DNA of 13,807 nt from Euryarchaeota archaeon UBA561. Lineage in GTDB: Archaea > Thermoplasmatota > Poseidoniia > Poseidoniales > Poseidoniaceae. Shown piece by piece: positions 8,114 through 13,807 of the stretch. The notes under the pieces were generated by a model, which saw nothing but the letters and a program-made list of their open reading frames with translations, ran no database searches and was not told the origin of the DNA. Position 1 is the stretch's first letter; every line of letters starts with the position of its first letter. The DNA lies in contig DANX01000051.1 of NCBI GenBank assembly GCA_002502295.1, forward strand, positions 1 through 13,807, written 5' to 3'. A program made the position numbers and the translations under genes.

Positions 8114-9247
8114 AATAAGGGGCGTCGCCCAAGCACCAACCATCGAACCGAGGTTGGTTAACGCCGTTACGAACAACACCTTGCCCGCAGGGTTTGACCA
8201 CATGAGGGATAATTCATCCAATTTGAGGAAGGTTTGGAGGTCTTCAGCGGTCGGTTCAGCCAGTTTGAGTTGGACATAGCCAGCGAACCATCCAGCGGCC
8301 AAGGCTGGATTCAGCGATGTAATCGGTGAGGCGAGGGCCGCCGTCAGGATGGCCAATGGGTGGCCCCGAGCAATCAAACAAGCCAAGGCAGCGAAGACAG
8401 CATTTGAGGCAGTCCACACGGTGAAAAACGTCACCCAATCAATGTCTCGGCTGGTCGAGAAGACAGCAGCCAGTACACCGATCATCACCAGCGGAAACGC
8501 CCAAGGAAGGAACCTTCGGACAAGGGAGGGTGATGGGAGAGATTCAAGCGATTCTGAATCTATAGAATCTTCCCCTGCTGATAATTTTTCTGAAACACCC
8601 CGGAGGTGACCCGCTCCAAGCACAGCCAAAACACGTTGATTGTGGCCAAACCGTGTGAGTTTCGAGGCGATGAAAGAATCGCGTTCATCGATGAGCACCT
8701 CTCCTGCTCCGGGAGAGAACCCCTTCAGTTCCTCCATCATGGATGAAAGGAGGTCGCTGTCTTGGAGCAGTTCATTGACGTCGAGTTCCTCTTCATCGTC
8801 TTCTTCCCCAAGAAGCGACGTCAACAACCGCCACTTTTCCCGGAACCTCATCCGTTTCCAAGCCCTGCGTAGCGTGGTCTGAATGTCCCGGTCAACCAGT
8901 TCAACCTCGCATCCAACCTCGTTGGCTGCTTCCACTGCTGCGAGCAATTCTGCTCCCGGTTGTTGACCTTCGTTGATGCCGAGTTTGCGTTGTTCAGCGG
9001 AGAGCATGGATTGCATGAGCACCATGGGGGCTTTGCCTTCTTTGATGACCTTGAGCAGTCCCTCTTTGTCAAGACGGCGGTCGCTCACGAGGGCTTCGTA
9101 CCTGCTTTTGCACAACTCAACAGCCACGATGTCAGGCTGATACTCAGCGATTTGTTGGCGCACCGCCTCCACCGAAGCGGTGGCGATGTGTGCTGTTCCA
9201 AGCAGACGAAGGTTGGCGTGAACGTCGATGGTTGGAGCCTCGGACAT
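8087..9247 (-). CDS. TraB/PrgY (pheromone shutdown) family membrane protein
   Basis: The protein belongs to the TraB/PrgY family, thought to act as membrane-bound metalloprotease-like proteins that inactivate or process peptides. The cellular substrate in archaea is unknown. From ATG at 9247 it has 386 residues, typical of archaeal members. The soluble N-terminal domain has LGTAHIATAS (GTAH at 17-20), VAVELCKSR (Glu44, Arg49), VLIDERDSFIA and VLGAGHLRGV, the conserved family motifs. An acidic stretch (GEEDDEEELD) lies mid-domain and a Ser/Glu-rich linker precedes the membrane part. About four to five hydrophobic segments form the C-terminal third. A TTG lies immediately before the ATG, but GAGGTGA is better spaced for the ATG. 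lemA lies 44 bases upstream on the same strand, so the two may be cotranscribed. Confidence 0.9.
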   Translation of the reverse strand: MSEAPTIDVHANLRLLGTAHIATASVEAVRQQIAEYQPDIVAVELCKSRYEALVSDRRLDKEGLLKVIKEGKAPMVLMQSMLSAEQRKLGINEGQQPGAELLAAVEAANEVGCEVELVDRDIQTTLRRAWKRMRFREKWRLLTSLLGEEDDEEELDVNELLQDSDLLSSMMEELKGFSPGAGEVLIDERDSFIASKLTRFGHNQRVLAVLGAGHLRGVSEKLSAGEDSIDSESLESLPSPSLVRRFLPWAFPLVMIGVLAAVFSTSRDIDWVTFFTVWTASNAVFAALACLIARGHPLAILTAALASPITSLNPALAAGWFAGYVQLKLAEPTAEDLQTFLKLDELSLMWSNPAGKVLFVTALTNLGSMVGAWATPLILLNVLGLS

Positions 9248-9251
9248 CAAG

Positions 9252-9258
9252 TCACCTC
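9252..9258 (-). promoter_or_regulatory. Shine-Dalgarno site for the traB-like gene
   Basis: GAGGTGA on the minus strand is followed by CTTG and then ATG (9247). Spacing from GAGG is seven bases to the ATG and four to the tandem TTG, which favours the ATG. Confidence 0.7.
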
Positions 9259-9291
9259 TACCATGGGGCGAGCCTGCACGCGCTGTTGGGC

Positions 9292-9867
9292 TCAGAACGA
9301 AATCTGGACGTTCTCTCGGACGATGCCTTCAACGGACCAAAGTTCCCTGCGAACGCAGCCTTTTACGCCGGCAACAATGTTGGACGGGATCATTTGAATG
9401 GCCTTGTTGAAGTTCGTTGAGGCAGCGTTGTAAAACTCACGGCGATCGGCGATTTGATTCTCCAAGGTGACGAGTTGGTTCTGGAGGTTGAGGAAGTTCG
9501 TGTTTGCCTTGAGGTCTGGGTACTGCTCGGCGACCATGTTGATGCGTGGAAGCATGCCAGCGAGCATGCCTTCTGCGGCAGCGACACCAGCAACGTCACC
9601 TTGAGCAAGGCAACCTGCAGCGGTTTGGCGAGCGATGGCAAATTGTTCAAAAATACCTGCCTCGTGTTCCGCATAGCCCTTGACAATGCTCACCATGTTG
9701 GGAATCATGTCATAGCGTTGGTTGAGAAGGACGTCAATGTTGTTCCATGCGTTTTGGGCATTCTCGTCCAAATTGATGAGACGGTTCCATGTTGAAAAGA
9801 ACCAAACGAGGAGAATCAAAAAGAAGACAGCGGCTACGACAATAGCAACAATGGTTGTTGTTTCCAT
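9292..9867 (-). CDS. lemA: LemA family protein
   Basis: LemA proteins are small membrane-anchored helical proteins with an outward-facing domain. Their biochemical role is not established. From ATG at 9867 this one has 191 residues, the usual size. One transmembrane segment occupies about 5-26, followed by the family signature: W-N-R-L, AWNNIDVLLNQRYDMIPNMV (around 41-60) and VKGYAEHE. After that come long helices with QYPDLKANTNFLNLQNQL and a DRREFYNAAS motif, all characteristic. An in-frame GTG at 9888 would add seven residues but has no better upstream signal. No ribosome binding site is evident for either start, so the transcript may be leaderless. The traB-like gene follows on the same strand after 44 bases. 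The transporter gene diverges from it on the other side. Confidence 0.93.
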   Translation of the reverse strand: METTTIVAIVVAAVFFLILLVWFFSTWNRLINLDENAQNAWNNIDVLLNQRYDMIPNMVSIVKGYAEHEAGIFEQFAIARQTAAGCLAQGDVAGVAAAEGMLAGMLPRINMVAEQYPDLKANTNFLNLQNQLVTLENQIADRREFYNAASTNFNKAIQMIPSNIVAGVKGCVRRELWSVEGIVRENVQISF

Positions 9868-9993
9868 GGTTCTGCCACGGTTATTCACCTAATGAAACCT
9901 TTGGGCACGCTCAACCTTTCATTTCTGGGACAACATCATGAACGGGCTACGCCACCTTGCAATTGCTTCGGGGAACCAAGCAGGTGCACTGGA
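9868..9993. promoter_or_regulatory. Divergent intergenic region between lemA and the TauE/SafE-type gene
   Basis: These 126 bases separate divergent starts and should contain both promoters. I see no convincing TATA element. The plus-strand frame is open from 9892, but its first 34 residues are hydrophilic, Cys- and Pro-containing, and unlike the family, so I treat that part as non-coding. Confidence 0.4.
9982..9986 (+). promoter_or_regulatory. Shine-Dalgarno site choosing the transporter start
   Basis: AGGTG lies seven bases before ATG at 9994. This supports the shorter protein over an upstream start at 9892, for which no such site exists. Confidence 0.55.
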
Positions 9994-10809
9994 ATGCTCG
10001 AATCGCTGTTGATCATGTTGGGCGTCTTTCTCATCGCCTTCATCTTCGCACCCGTTGGAATGGGAGGAGGCATGCTCTTTGTTCCGCTCTTGCACTACGT
10101 GGCTGAATGGCCCATTGACGGGACCCTGTTGGCGGTATCACTGACCCTCACCTGGGCCGTCAGCATTGGAAGTGGGCTGCGTCATCGACGAGAAGGTTTC
10201 CACAATGATGCGGCCATAAAATCGGCGCTCTACGGAGCTCTGATTGGCGCACTTATTGGCGTTGGTATCGTGAACGCCCTTGGCGACAAACTGGACAGTG
10301 TGTTCAAACTGCTCGCCATCGTGATGCTCGTTTGGGCCCTTGCAAAGACATGGAAGAAGGTACGAACAACGGAAGCAACAGCCTCAGTTGAAGAAAATGG
10401 AAGCACGGAGATTCATCACTTCAAACTCCGAGTTGGAGGAGGCATCGGTGGTGTCCTCTCTTCGGTGTTGGGCGTTGGGGCTGGCGTCATTTATGTCCCT
10501 GTCCTTCAGCAACAAGCGTCGCTAGGTCCTCGCACCTCGGTTGGCTCCAGTTTAGCCATCATGATGGTCGTCGTACCGGTCGCCATCCTGGCCTTGATGA
10601 CAACCTCAGCCAACGGGCTCATCGACCAGTTCACTGCGCTGCCCGGGCACGTCTATTCGCTTCCTGTCTTGGCGATTGTCGGGGCCACCGCTGGAGCAAA
10701 ATTTGGAATCGAGCGTATCAGCAAAGAGAACATCATGAAGCTCTTCATGGCGTTGGTTGCTGCGGTGCTTGTACGCTACGCTGTGGACGTTGCTTCAATC
10801 ATGGTTTGA
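9994..10809 (+). CDS. Sulfite exporter TauE/SafE (TSUP) family membrane transporter
   Basis: This is a polytopic membrane protein of the TSUP family, whose members export or import sulfur compounds and organic acids such as sulfite and sulfoacetate. The substrate here cannot be read from the sequence. From ATG at 9994 it has 271 residues, typical for the family, with about eight hydrophobic segments in two homologous halves. Each half starts with the glycine-rich signature followed by a VP motif: GMGGGMLFVPLL near 22-33 in the first half and GVGAGVIYVPVL in the second. A hydrophilic loop rich in Thr, Glu and Lys joins the halves. The start is supported by AGGTG at 9982-9986, seven bases upstream. 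The 3' end overlaps the convergent thiolase gene by 11 bases. Confidence 0.92.
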   Translation: MLESLLIMLGVFLIAFIFAPVGMGGGMLFVPLLHYVAEWPIDGTLLAVSLTLTWAVSIGSGLRHRREGFHNDAAIKSALYGALIGALIGVGIVNALGDKLDSVFKLLAIVMLVWALAKTWKKVRTTEATASVEENGSTEIHHFKLRVGGGIGGVLSSVLGVGAGVIYVPVLQQQASLGPRTSVGSSLAIMMVVVPVAILALMTTSANGLIDQFTALPGHVYSLPVLAIVGATAGAKFGIERISKENIMKLFMALVAAVLVRYAVDVASIMV

Positions 10810-12025
10810 TGGATTCAATGACCATGGCAATGCCCTGGCCACCACCAATGCAGGCGGTTGCGACGCCGTATCGGCCACCGCACCGCTGAAGTTCATGCGC
10901 AAGCGTCAACACCAAACGGGTTCCAGTCGCTGCAAGAGGATGACCAAGTCCGACGGCTCCACCGTTCACGTTCACCTTTTCCACATCGAGTTCGAGGTCG
11001 TTAATGCACGCAACAGCCTGACCTGCGAACGCTTCGTTGATTTCCCAGCGGTCAATATCAGCCACCGTCAATCCGGCTCGCTCCAGGGCTTGCCGGGACG
11101 AAGGAACCGGGCCATAGGCCATGATGGCGGGTTCAAGGCCCACGATGCCCCATGAAACAATTCGAGCCAGTGGTGCATCGCCATCGGCCTTTGCCTGACC
11201 TGCCGATTTGATGACGACAGCAGCAGCACCGTCAACAACACCGGAGGCGTTGCCCGCCGTCACGAAGGATTCAGGACCGAAGGCAGTGGGCAGGCCTGAG
11301 AGCGATTCTTGGGTGGTTCCACGGACCACATGGTCCTCGTCTTTGTGCGTCAACACCGTCTCGCCTCGGCGCGATTTGATGGTGACAGGGACGATCTCTT
11401 GCTCGAACAAATCCGTGTCAATGGACGTTGTCGTGCGAGCATGCGATAGCGCTGCAAAAGCATCGATCTCCTCCCTCGACACCCCTTTCCTTCGACACAA
11501 TTCGTCAGACGTTTGAGCCATGAAAAGGCCGCAGGTCATGTCCTGGAGGTTGGTCATCATGTAATCTTCAACTTTGGGAGCACGTCCAAGCCGCCATCCA
11601 TCACGAGCGCCCCGAAGAATATGGGGTGCTTGCGAGAGGTTTTCCATGCCTCCTGAAACCACGGTGTTCGCTTCACCGAGCTTGATCATTTGAGCACCTG
11701 ATACGATCGACTGGATCCCAGAACCACAAATACGGGACAACGTCAACATTGGGACTTCCTGAGGAATCCCTGCCTTGAGGCCCGCATGGCGTGCTCCGTA
11801 AATGGACTGCGAGCATGTCTGCAAGGCATACCCCATGACGACGTGGTCAACAGACTCTGGAGAAGTACCGGTTTTTTCAAGCGCACCTTGGATGGCAGCA
11901 GCCCCCAGTTCCTGTGCGCTAACGGTCTTCAAGGCCCCACCGGCTTTGCCGTCGCCTCGCTTTCCTCCAACCCATTCGCAAAACGGTGTTCGAGCACCGC
12001 CAACAATAACCACGTCTTCGCTCAT
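10799..12025 (-). CDS. Thiolase (acetyl-CoA C-acyltransferase, AtoB/FadA type)
   Basis: Thiolases either condense two acetyl-CoA to acetoacetyl-CoA or cleave 3-ketoacyl-CoA in beta-oxidation. The protein has 408 residues with all catalytic elements: nucleophile Cys100 in SRICGSG, NEAFA at 330-334, His362 in GGAVGLGHPLAATGTR, and the second Cys392 in CIGGGQG. This set marks the classical AtoB/FadA-type enzyme. The archaeal SCPx-like thiolases of the mevalonate pathway differ and usually sit beside an HMG-CoA synthase and a DUF35 protein. Neither partner is present here. Near the N-terminus, between ARTPF and GGALK, there are about a dozen extra Gly/Lys-rich residues (about 17-28). The start is ATG at 12025, with no clear ribosome binding site. 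The direction of the reaction and the chain length cannot be told from sequence alone. Confidence 0.94.
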   Translation of the reverse strand: MSEDVVIVGGARTPFCEWVGGKRGDGKAGGALKTVSAQELGAAAIQGALEKTGTSPESVDHVVMGYALQTCSQSIYGARHAGLKAGIPQEVPMLTLSRICGSGIQSIVSGAQMIKLGEANTVVSGGMENLSQAPHILRGARDGWRLGRAPKVEDYMMTNLQDMTCGLFMAQTSDELCRRKGVSREEIDAFAALSHARTTTSIDTDLFEQEIVPVTIKSRRGETVLTHKDEDHVVRGTTQESLSGLPTAFGPESFVTAGNASGVVDGAAAVVIKSAGQAKADGDAPLARIVSWGIVGLEPAIMAYGPVPSSRQALERAGLTVADIDRWEINEAFAGQAVACINDLELDVEKVNVNGGAVGLGHPLAATGTRLVLTLAHELQRCGGRYGVATACIGGGQGIAMVIESIKP

Positions 12026-12060
12026 GGTTGCAACGAATCAAAAGAGGGGTATGAACATCA

Positions 12061-12086
12061 CCGTTGAACACTTTCGTTCAAAACGG
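12061..12086 (-). terminator. Inverted repeat after the proline-rich membrane protein gene, possible terminator
   Basis: CCGTT-GAAC (12061-12069) pairs with GTTC-AACGG (12076-12086) around a six-base loop, with a two-base bulge: nine base pairs. It begins five bases past the stop of the leftward membrane protein gene and lies in the 65 bases before the thiolase start. No T run follows directly on the minus strand; the nearest is a short CTCTTTT about 20 bases on. It could be a terminator, a processing stem or chance. Confidence 0.3.
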
Positions 12087-12090
12087 CTCA

Positions 12091-12702
12091 TCATTCCAGT
12101 CCGTTGTTGCTTACCATAAGGGGGATGGCCACGATAAGGGCGCAAATTCCATTGCAGAAAGCAGAGATACCGGTCCAAATCGCAAACGCTGTACCGTCGC
12201 TGCCAACGAGGCTGCCTAGGCCGCCGTCAGGGGTTCCGCTGGCAAAGGACGCAACCCCAAGAACAAATTGAGCACCGAGGGTACCGATGCCGAGCCAGAC
12301 CCCCCGCTTCTCGTAGCGGGTCAGGAAAACACCCGCTGTAACAAAGCCAACGGCGCCGACAAGGCTCGAGAGCCCGTCCAGTGCCTTGGCGACGGCTGGA
12401 TACTCAATGGGTTCCCCTGTTATTGGGTCGACGGGTTCCAAGAAGATGCCGACCAAACCAAGAGCCGATAACAGACCAAAGAGAATAAGGATGATACCCA
12501 TCACTTTCGCAGCGCTTGATGGGGGTTGGAGAAAGATGTATTGCCCCGTCGGCATTTCTGCCGTTCCGGTCAACATCGTGCCCTGATTCATTGGAGCGAA
12601 ACCAGTGGAAATGCTGACCGGTTCTGGTGGAGATTGGTTGTGTTCATCAGCGCTCAATGGTTCCTTGTCGGGGAGTCCGCCCCAGGGAGATTCGCCTTGC
12701 AT
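12091..12702 (-). CDS. Membrane protein of unknown function with Pro-rich cytoplasmic-type N-terminus
   Basis: I do not recognise this family. From ATG at 12702 the product has 203 residues. The first 65 or so are hydrophilic and rich in Pro, Ser, Gly and Met, and look disordered. Four hydrophobic segments follow, near 66-88, 112-129, 136-155 and 172-197, with a Pro/Glu-rich loop (EPVDPITGEPIEYP) between the first two. There is no signal peptide or catalytic motif. The frame is open to ATG at 12783, but those 27 extra residues look unlike the rest and lie in the divergent control region. No ribosome binding site sits at the right distance from 12702, so the start is uncertain. The gene diverges from NAD kinase and is followed by thiolase in the same direction after 65 bases. 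Confidence 0.75.
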   Translation of the reverse strand: MQGESPWGGLPDKEPLSADEHNQSPPEPVSISTGFAPMNQGTMLTGTAEMPTGQYIFLQPPSSAAKVMGIILILFGLLSALGLVGIFLEPVDPITGEPIEYPAVAKALDGLSSLVGAVGFVTAGVFLTRYEKRGVWLGIGTLGAQFVLGVASFASGTPDGGLGSLVGSDGTAFAIWTGISAFCNGICALIVAIPLMVSNNGLE

Positions 12703-12801
12703 GGTATTGCATTGGACCCTGCTCCTTGATAGTTTCTCGTTCGTGGAGAAAGGGTGGTGTTCTTGAAGCAGAGCCACCTCCATTCATCTGAGGGGGAGAA
12801 C
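12703..12801. promoter_or_regulatory. Divergent intergenic region upstream of NAD kinase and the membrane protein
   Basis: These 99 bases should hold promoters for both genes. They contain a perfect six-base inverted repeat, TTTCTC (12733-12738) and GAGAAA (12746-12751), around a seven-base spacer, near the middle. This could be a regulator site or chance. No clear TATA element is seen. Confidence 0.4.
12791..12798 (+). promoter_or_regulatory. Shine-Dalgarno site fixing the NAD kinase start
   Basis: AGGGGGAG lies three bases before ATG at 12802 (five if only AGGGGG is counted). This supports that start over an in-frame ATG at 12754, whose 16 extra residues precede the first beta strand of the fold. 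Confidence 0.7.
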
Positions 12802-13680
12802 ATGAACATCTTGGTCGTTTACAAAAAAAACTTCGAAGAAGTGCACGATGAGGGCTTGATGTCCCTGAAATCAATCCTCCAAAAAGTAGCGACCTCCAGC
12901 CATCACGTTGACTACAAACCTCGCGAGCATGTGCGACGGGCAGATTTTATTGCCCGAGACTTGGTAATTGTATTCGGCGGTGACGGAACCTTAACGTCCC
13001 TTTCACACAACATTGACGCTGCTACACCAGTCATGGGCGTAAATTCACATCCGCGAACTGAAGACCCTGAAGGCAGTTATGGGTTCTACATGGATTCGTC
13101 CATGGCCACGTTTGCTGAAGATGTTCAAGCGGTGTTCGCAGGCGACGCCATTGTGAACGAGCTGCCACGCTTGCAGGCACTGATCGAGACCACATCGGGA
13201 AACCGGTTCACAACCGACCCAGCGATGAACGATTTACTCATCGCCAACACCCACCAATATGCACCCAGCAAGTACCACATGCGACGTGGAGAACAGCAGA
13301 CAAGTCAACAGAGCAGCGGATTGTTGTTCTCCACGTGGTACGGCCAAGGCGCGTGGTTACGCAATGCCCTGAGCGACGCCGAATTTGACGAACTCAGAGC
13401 CCGTGCCATCAATGATCGCTCTTCGCACAACTACTTTGTTCTGGCACGGGACCTCTCACCTGAACAACGCACTGCTTCACCATGGGCTTGGTTGAATTGG
13501 ACCGGTGAAGAGACCACCATCACCTCAGACATGCACCGGGGGTACGTTGTCCCAGACGGTTGGGACGAGGTGCATTTCAATCGCGGGGCAACCATCACGG
13601 TGAACGCCGAGGCCCCTCGGTTGATGCTTCTCACGTTTCGAACGACCATTGAGGCCAAACTCCGAGCCGCTTTCGATTGA
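12802..13680 (+). CDS. nadK: NAD kinase (ATP-NAD kinase family), divergent
   Basis: NAD kinase phosphorylates NAD to NADP, the only de novo route to NADP. From ATG at 12802 it has 292 residues, within the family range. The N-terminal alpha/beta domain begins MNILVVYKK and contains the GGDGT nucleotide motif at 59-63 (Asp61 is the expected catalytic residue). MGVNSHP follows at 78-84. The second domain carries MNDLLIANTH (142-151), matching the family's NE/ND motif for NAD binding, and SSGLLFSTWYGQGAW (171-185). In most members the latter is a Gly/Ser-Thr loop of the form TPTGSTAY, so the loop here is unusual and recalls the NADK2-like branch. The C-terminal beta-rich part ends with a Phe-Asp. 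The gene is alone on its strand, divergent from a membrane protein. Confidence 0.88.
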   Translation: MNILVVYKKNFEEVHDEGLMSLKSILQKVATSSHHVDYKPREHVRRADFIARDLVIVFGGDGTLTSLSHNIDAATPVMGVNSHPRTEDPEGSYGFYMDSSMATFAEDVQAVFAGDAIVNELPRLQALIETTSGNRFTTDPAMNDLLIANTHQYAPSKYHMRRGEQQTSQQSSGLLFSTWYGQGAWLRNALSDAEFDELRARAINDRSSHNYFVLARDLSPEQRTASPWAWLNWTGEETTITSDMHRGYVVPDGWDEVHFNRGATITVNAEAPRLMLLTFRTTIEAKLRAAFD

Positions 13681-13748
13681 AAGTACACGTTGTTGGATTG
13701 GCCTTGCGGCGGGTGCATTAGGTGTAAAAAGTAAACTAATAGAGTGAT
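13681..13748. other. Non-coding region after NAD kinase
   Basis: No open reading frame or clear hairpin is seen in these bases. The second half is AT-rich (GTAAAAAGTAAACTAATAG), which on the minus strand gives further T-rich sequence downstream of the hairpin at 13749-13792. No terminator for the rightward NAD kinase transcript is visible. Confidence 0.5.
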
Positions 13749-13792
13749 AAAAAAAGGGTTGGAGACTGGGATCGCAAGCGACCCCAGCCTCC
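13749..13792 (-). terminator. Hairpin and T tract acting on a leftward transcript
   Basis: Read on the minus strand, 13792-13761 folds into a 14-pair stem: GGAG, G-U, CTGGG, G-U, TCG closed by CTTG. This gives a G(CUUG)C tetraloop, a known very stable type. After AACCC comes a run of seven T (13755-13749), then more T-rich DNA. On the plus strand the two wobble pairs become A-C mismatches and no T run follows, so the structure is built for leftward RNA. The transcript would enter from beyond the right edge. It is either a terminator or the 3' flank of a stable RNA. Confidence 0.7.
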
Positions 13793-13800
13793 GGTTTCTT

Positions 13801-13807
13801 AGGAGGT
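13801..13807 (-). rRNA. Possible last seven bases of a 16S rRNA gene, rest beyond the window
   Basis: The minus strand begins ACCTCCT at the very edge, identical to the conserved end of archaeal 16S rRNA. Eight bases later a stable leftward hairpin with a T tract begins. A solitary 16S gene followed by its own terminator fits Thermoplasmata-related archaea, where 16S and 23S genes are unlinked. Seven bases are not proof. AGGAGGT on the plus strand is equally a perfect Shine-Dalgarno core for a rightward gene starting just outside. Confidence 0.4.

Noticed and set aside
8530..8580. Short inverted repeats around GATTC/GAATC
   Set aside because: They lie inside the Ser/Glu/Asp linker of the traB-like gene, where repeated Glu and Ser codons readily create such patterns.
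9892..9993. N-terminal extension of the TauE/SafE-type protein
   Set aside because: Its 34 residues are hydrophilic and unlike the family, and the spaced AGGTG favours ATG at 9994.
13761..13792. Hairpin read as a terminator for the rightward NAD kinase transcript
   Set aside because: On the plus strand the stem has two A-C mismatches and is followed by GGTTTCTT only. The wobble pairs, tetraloop and T run fit the minus strand better.
1..13807. CRISPR array, tRNA gene, insertion sequence or prophage
   Set aside because: No regularly spaced repeats, cloverleaf-like sequence, transposase or phage gene was seen. The genes are housekeeping or envelope types.

Overview
The window reads as a compact stretch of archaeal chromosome, most likely from a planktonic euryarchaeon such as Marine Group II (Poseidoniales). 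The firmest archaeal marker is a tRNA C56 2'-O-methyltransferase (Trm56), a family restricted to Archaea. Mixed Shine-Dalgarno use, very short or negative intergenic distances and a photolyase (sunlit habitat) are compatible with this. The exact lineage is inference, not something the sequence proves.

Layout, left to right. Positions 1-7185 hold a five-gene leftward cluster. In transcription order it is a small membrane protein, Trm56, CarA, CarB, and a photolyase of the prokaryotic Fe-S/(6-4) class that runs off the left edge. The photolyase is open from position 1159 to position 1. Its GTG directly abuts the carB stop. A short divergent region (7186-7237) separates this cluster from a rightward dihydropteroate synthase (folate synthesis). 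That gene overlaps tail-to-tail with a leftward TraB/PrgY-type membrane protease-like gene, which is preceded on the same strand by lemA. A rightward TauE/SafE-type transporter diverges from lemA and converges on a leftward AtoB/FadA-type thiolase, again with overlapping 3' ends. A leftward proline-rich membrane protein of unknown function follows, then a rightward NAD kinase that diverges from it.

The right edge (13681-13807) has no protein gene. It holds a stable hairpin whose G-U pairs, CUUG tetraloop and T tract all point to a leftward transcript. The last seven bases are the complement of the conserved ACCTCCT end of 16S rRNA. This may be the 3' flank of a 16S gene lying just beyond the window. 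The competing reading is a Shine-Dalgarno site for a rightward gene.

Functionally this is mostly housekeeping: carbamoyl phosphate for pyrimidines and arginine, UV repair, tRNA modification, folate, NADP and acyl-CoA metabolism, plus several envelope proteins. I see no CRISPR array, insertion sequence, tRNA or phage module, and no clear evidence of a new multi-gene system. The points most worth a second look are the right-edge RNA signal, the carB-photolyase junction with its N-terminal extension, and the altered loop in the NAD kinase.
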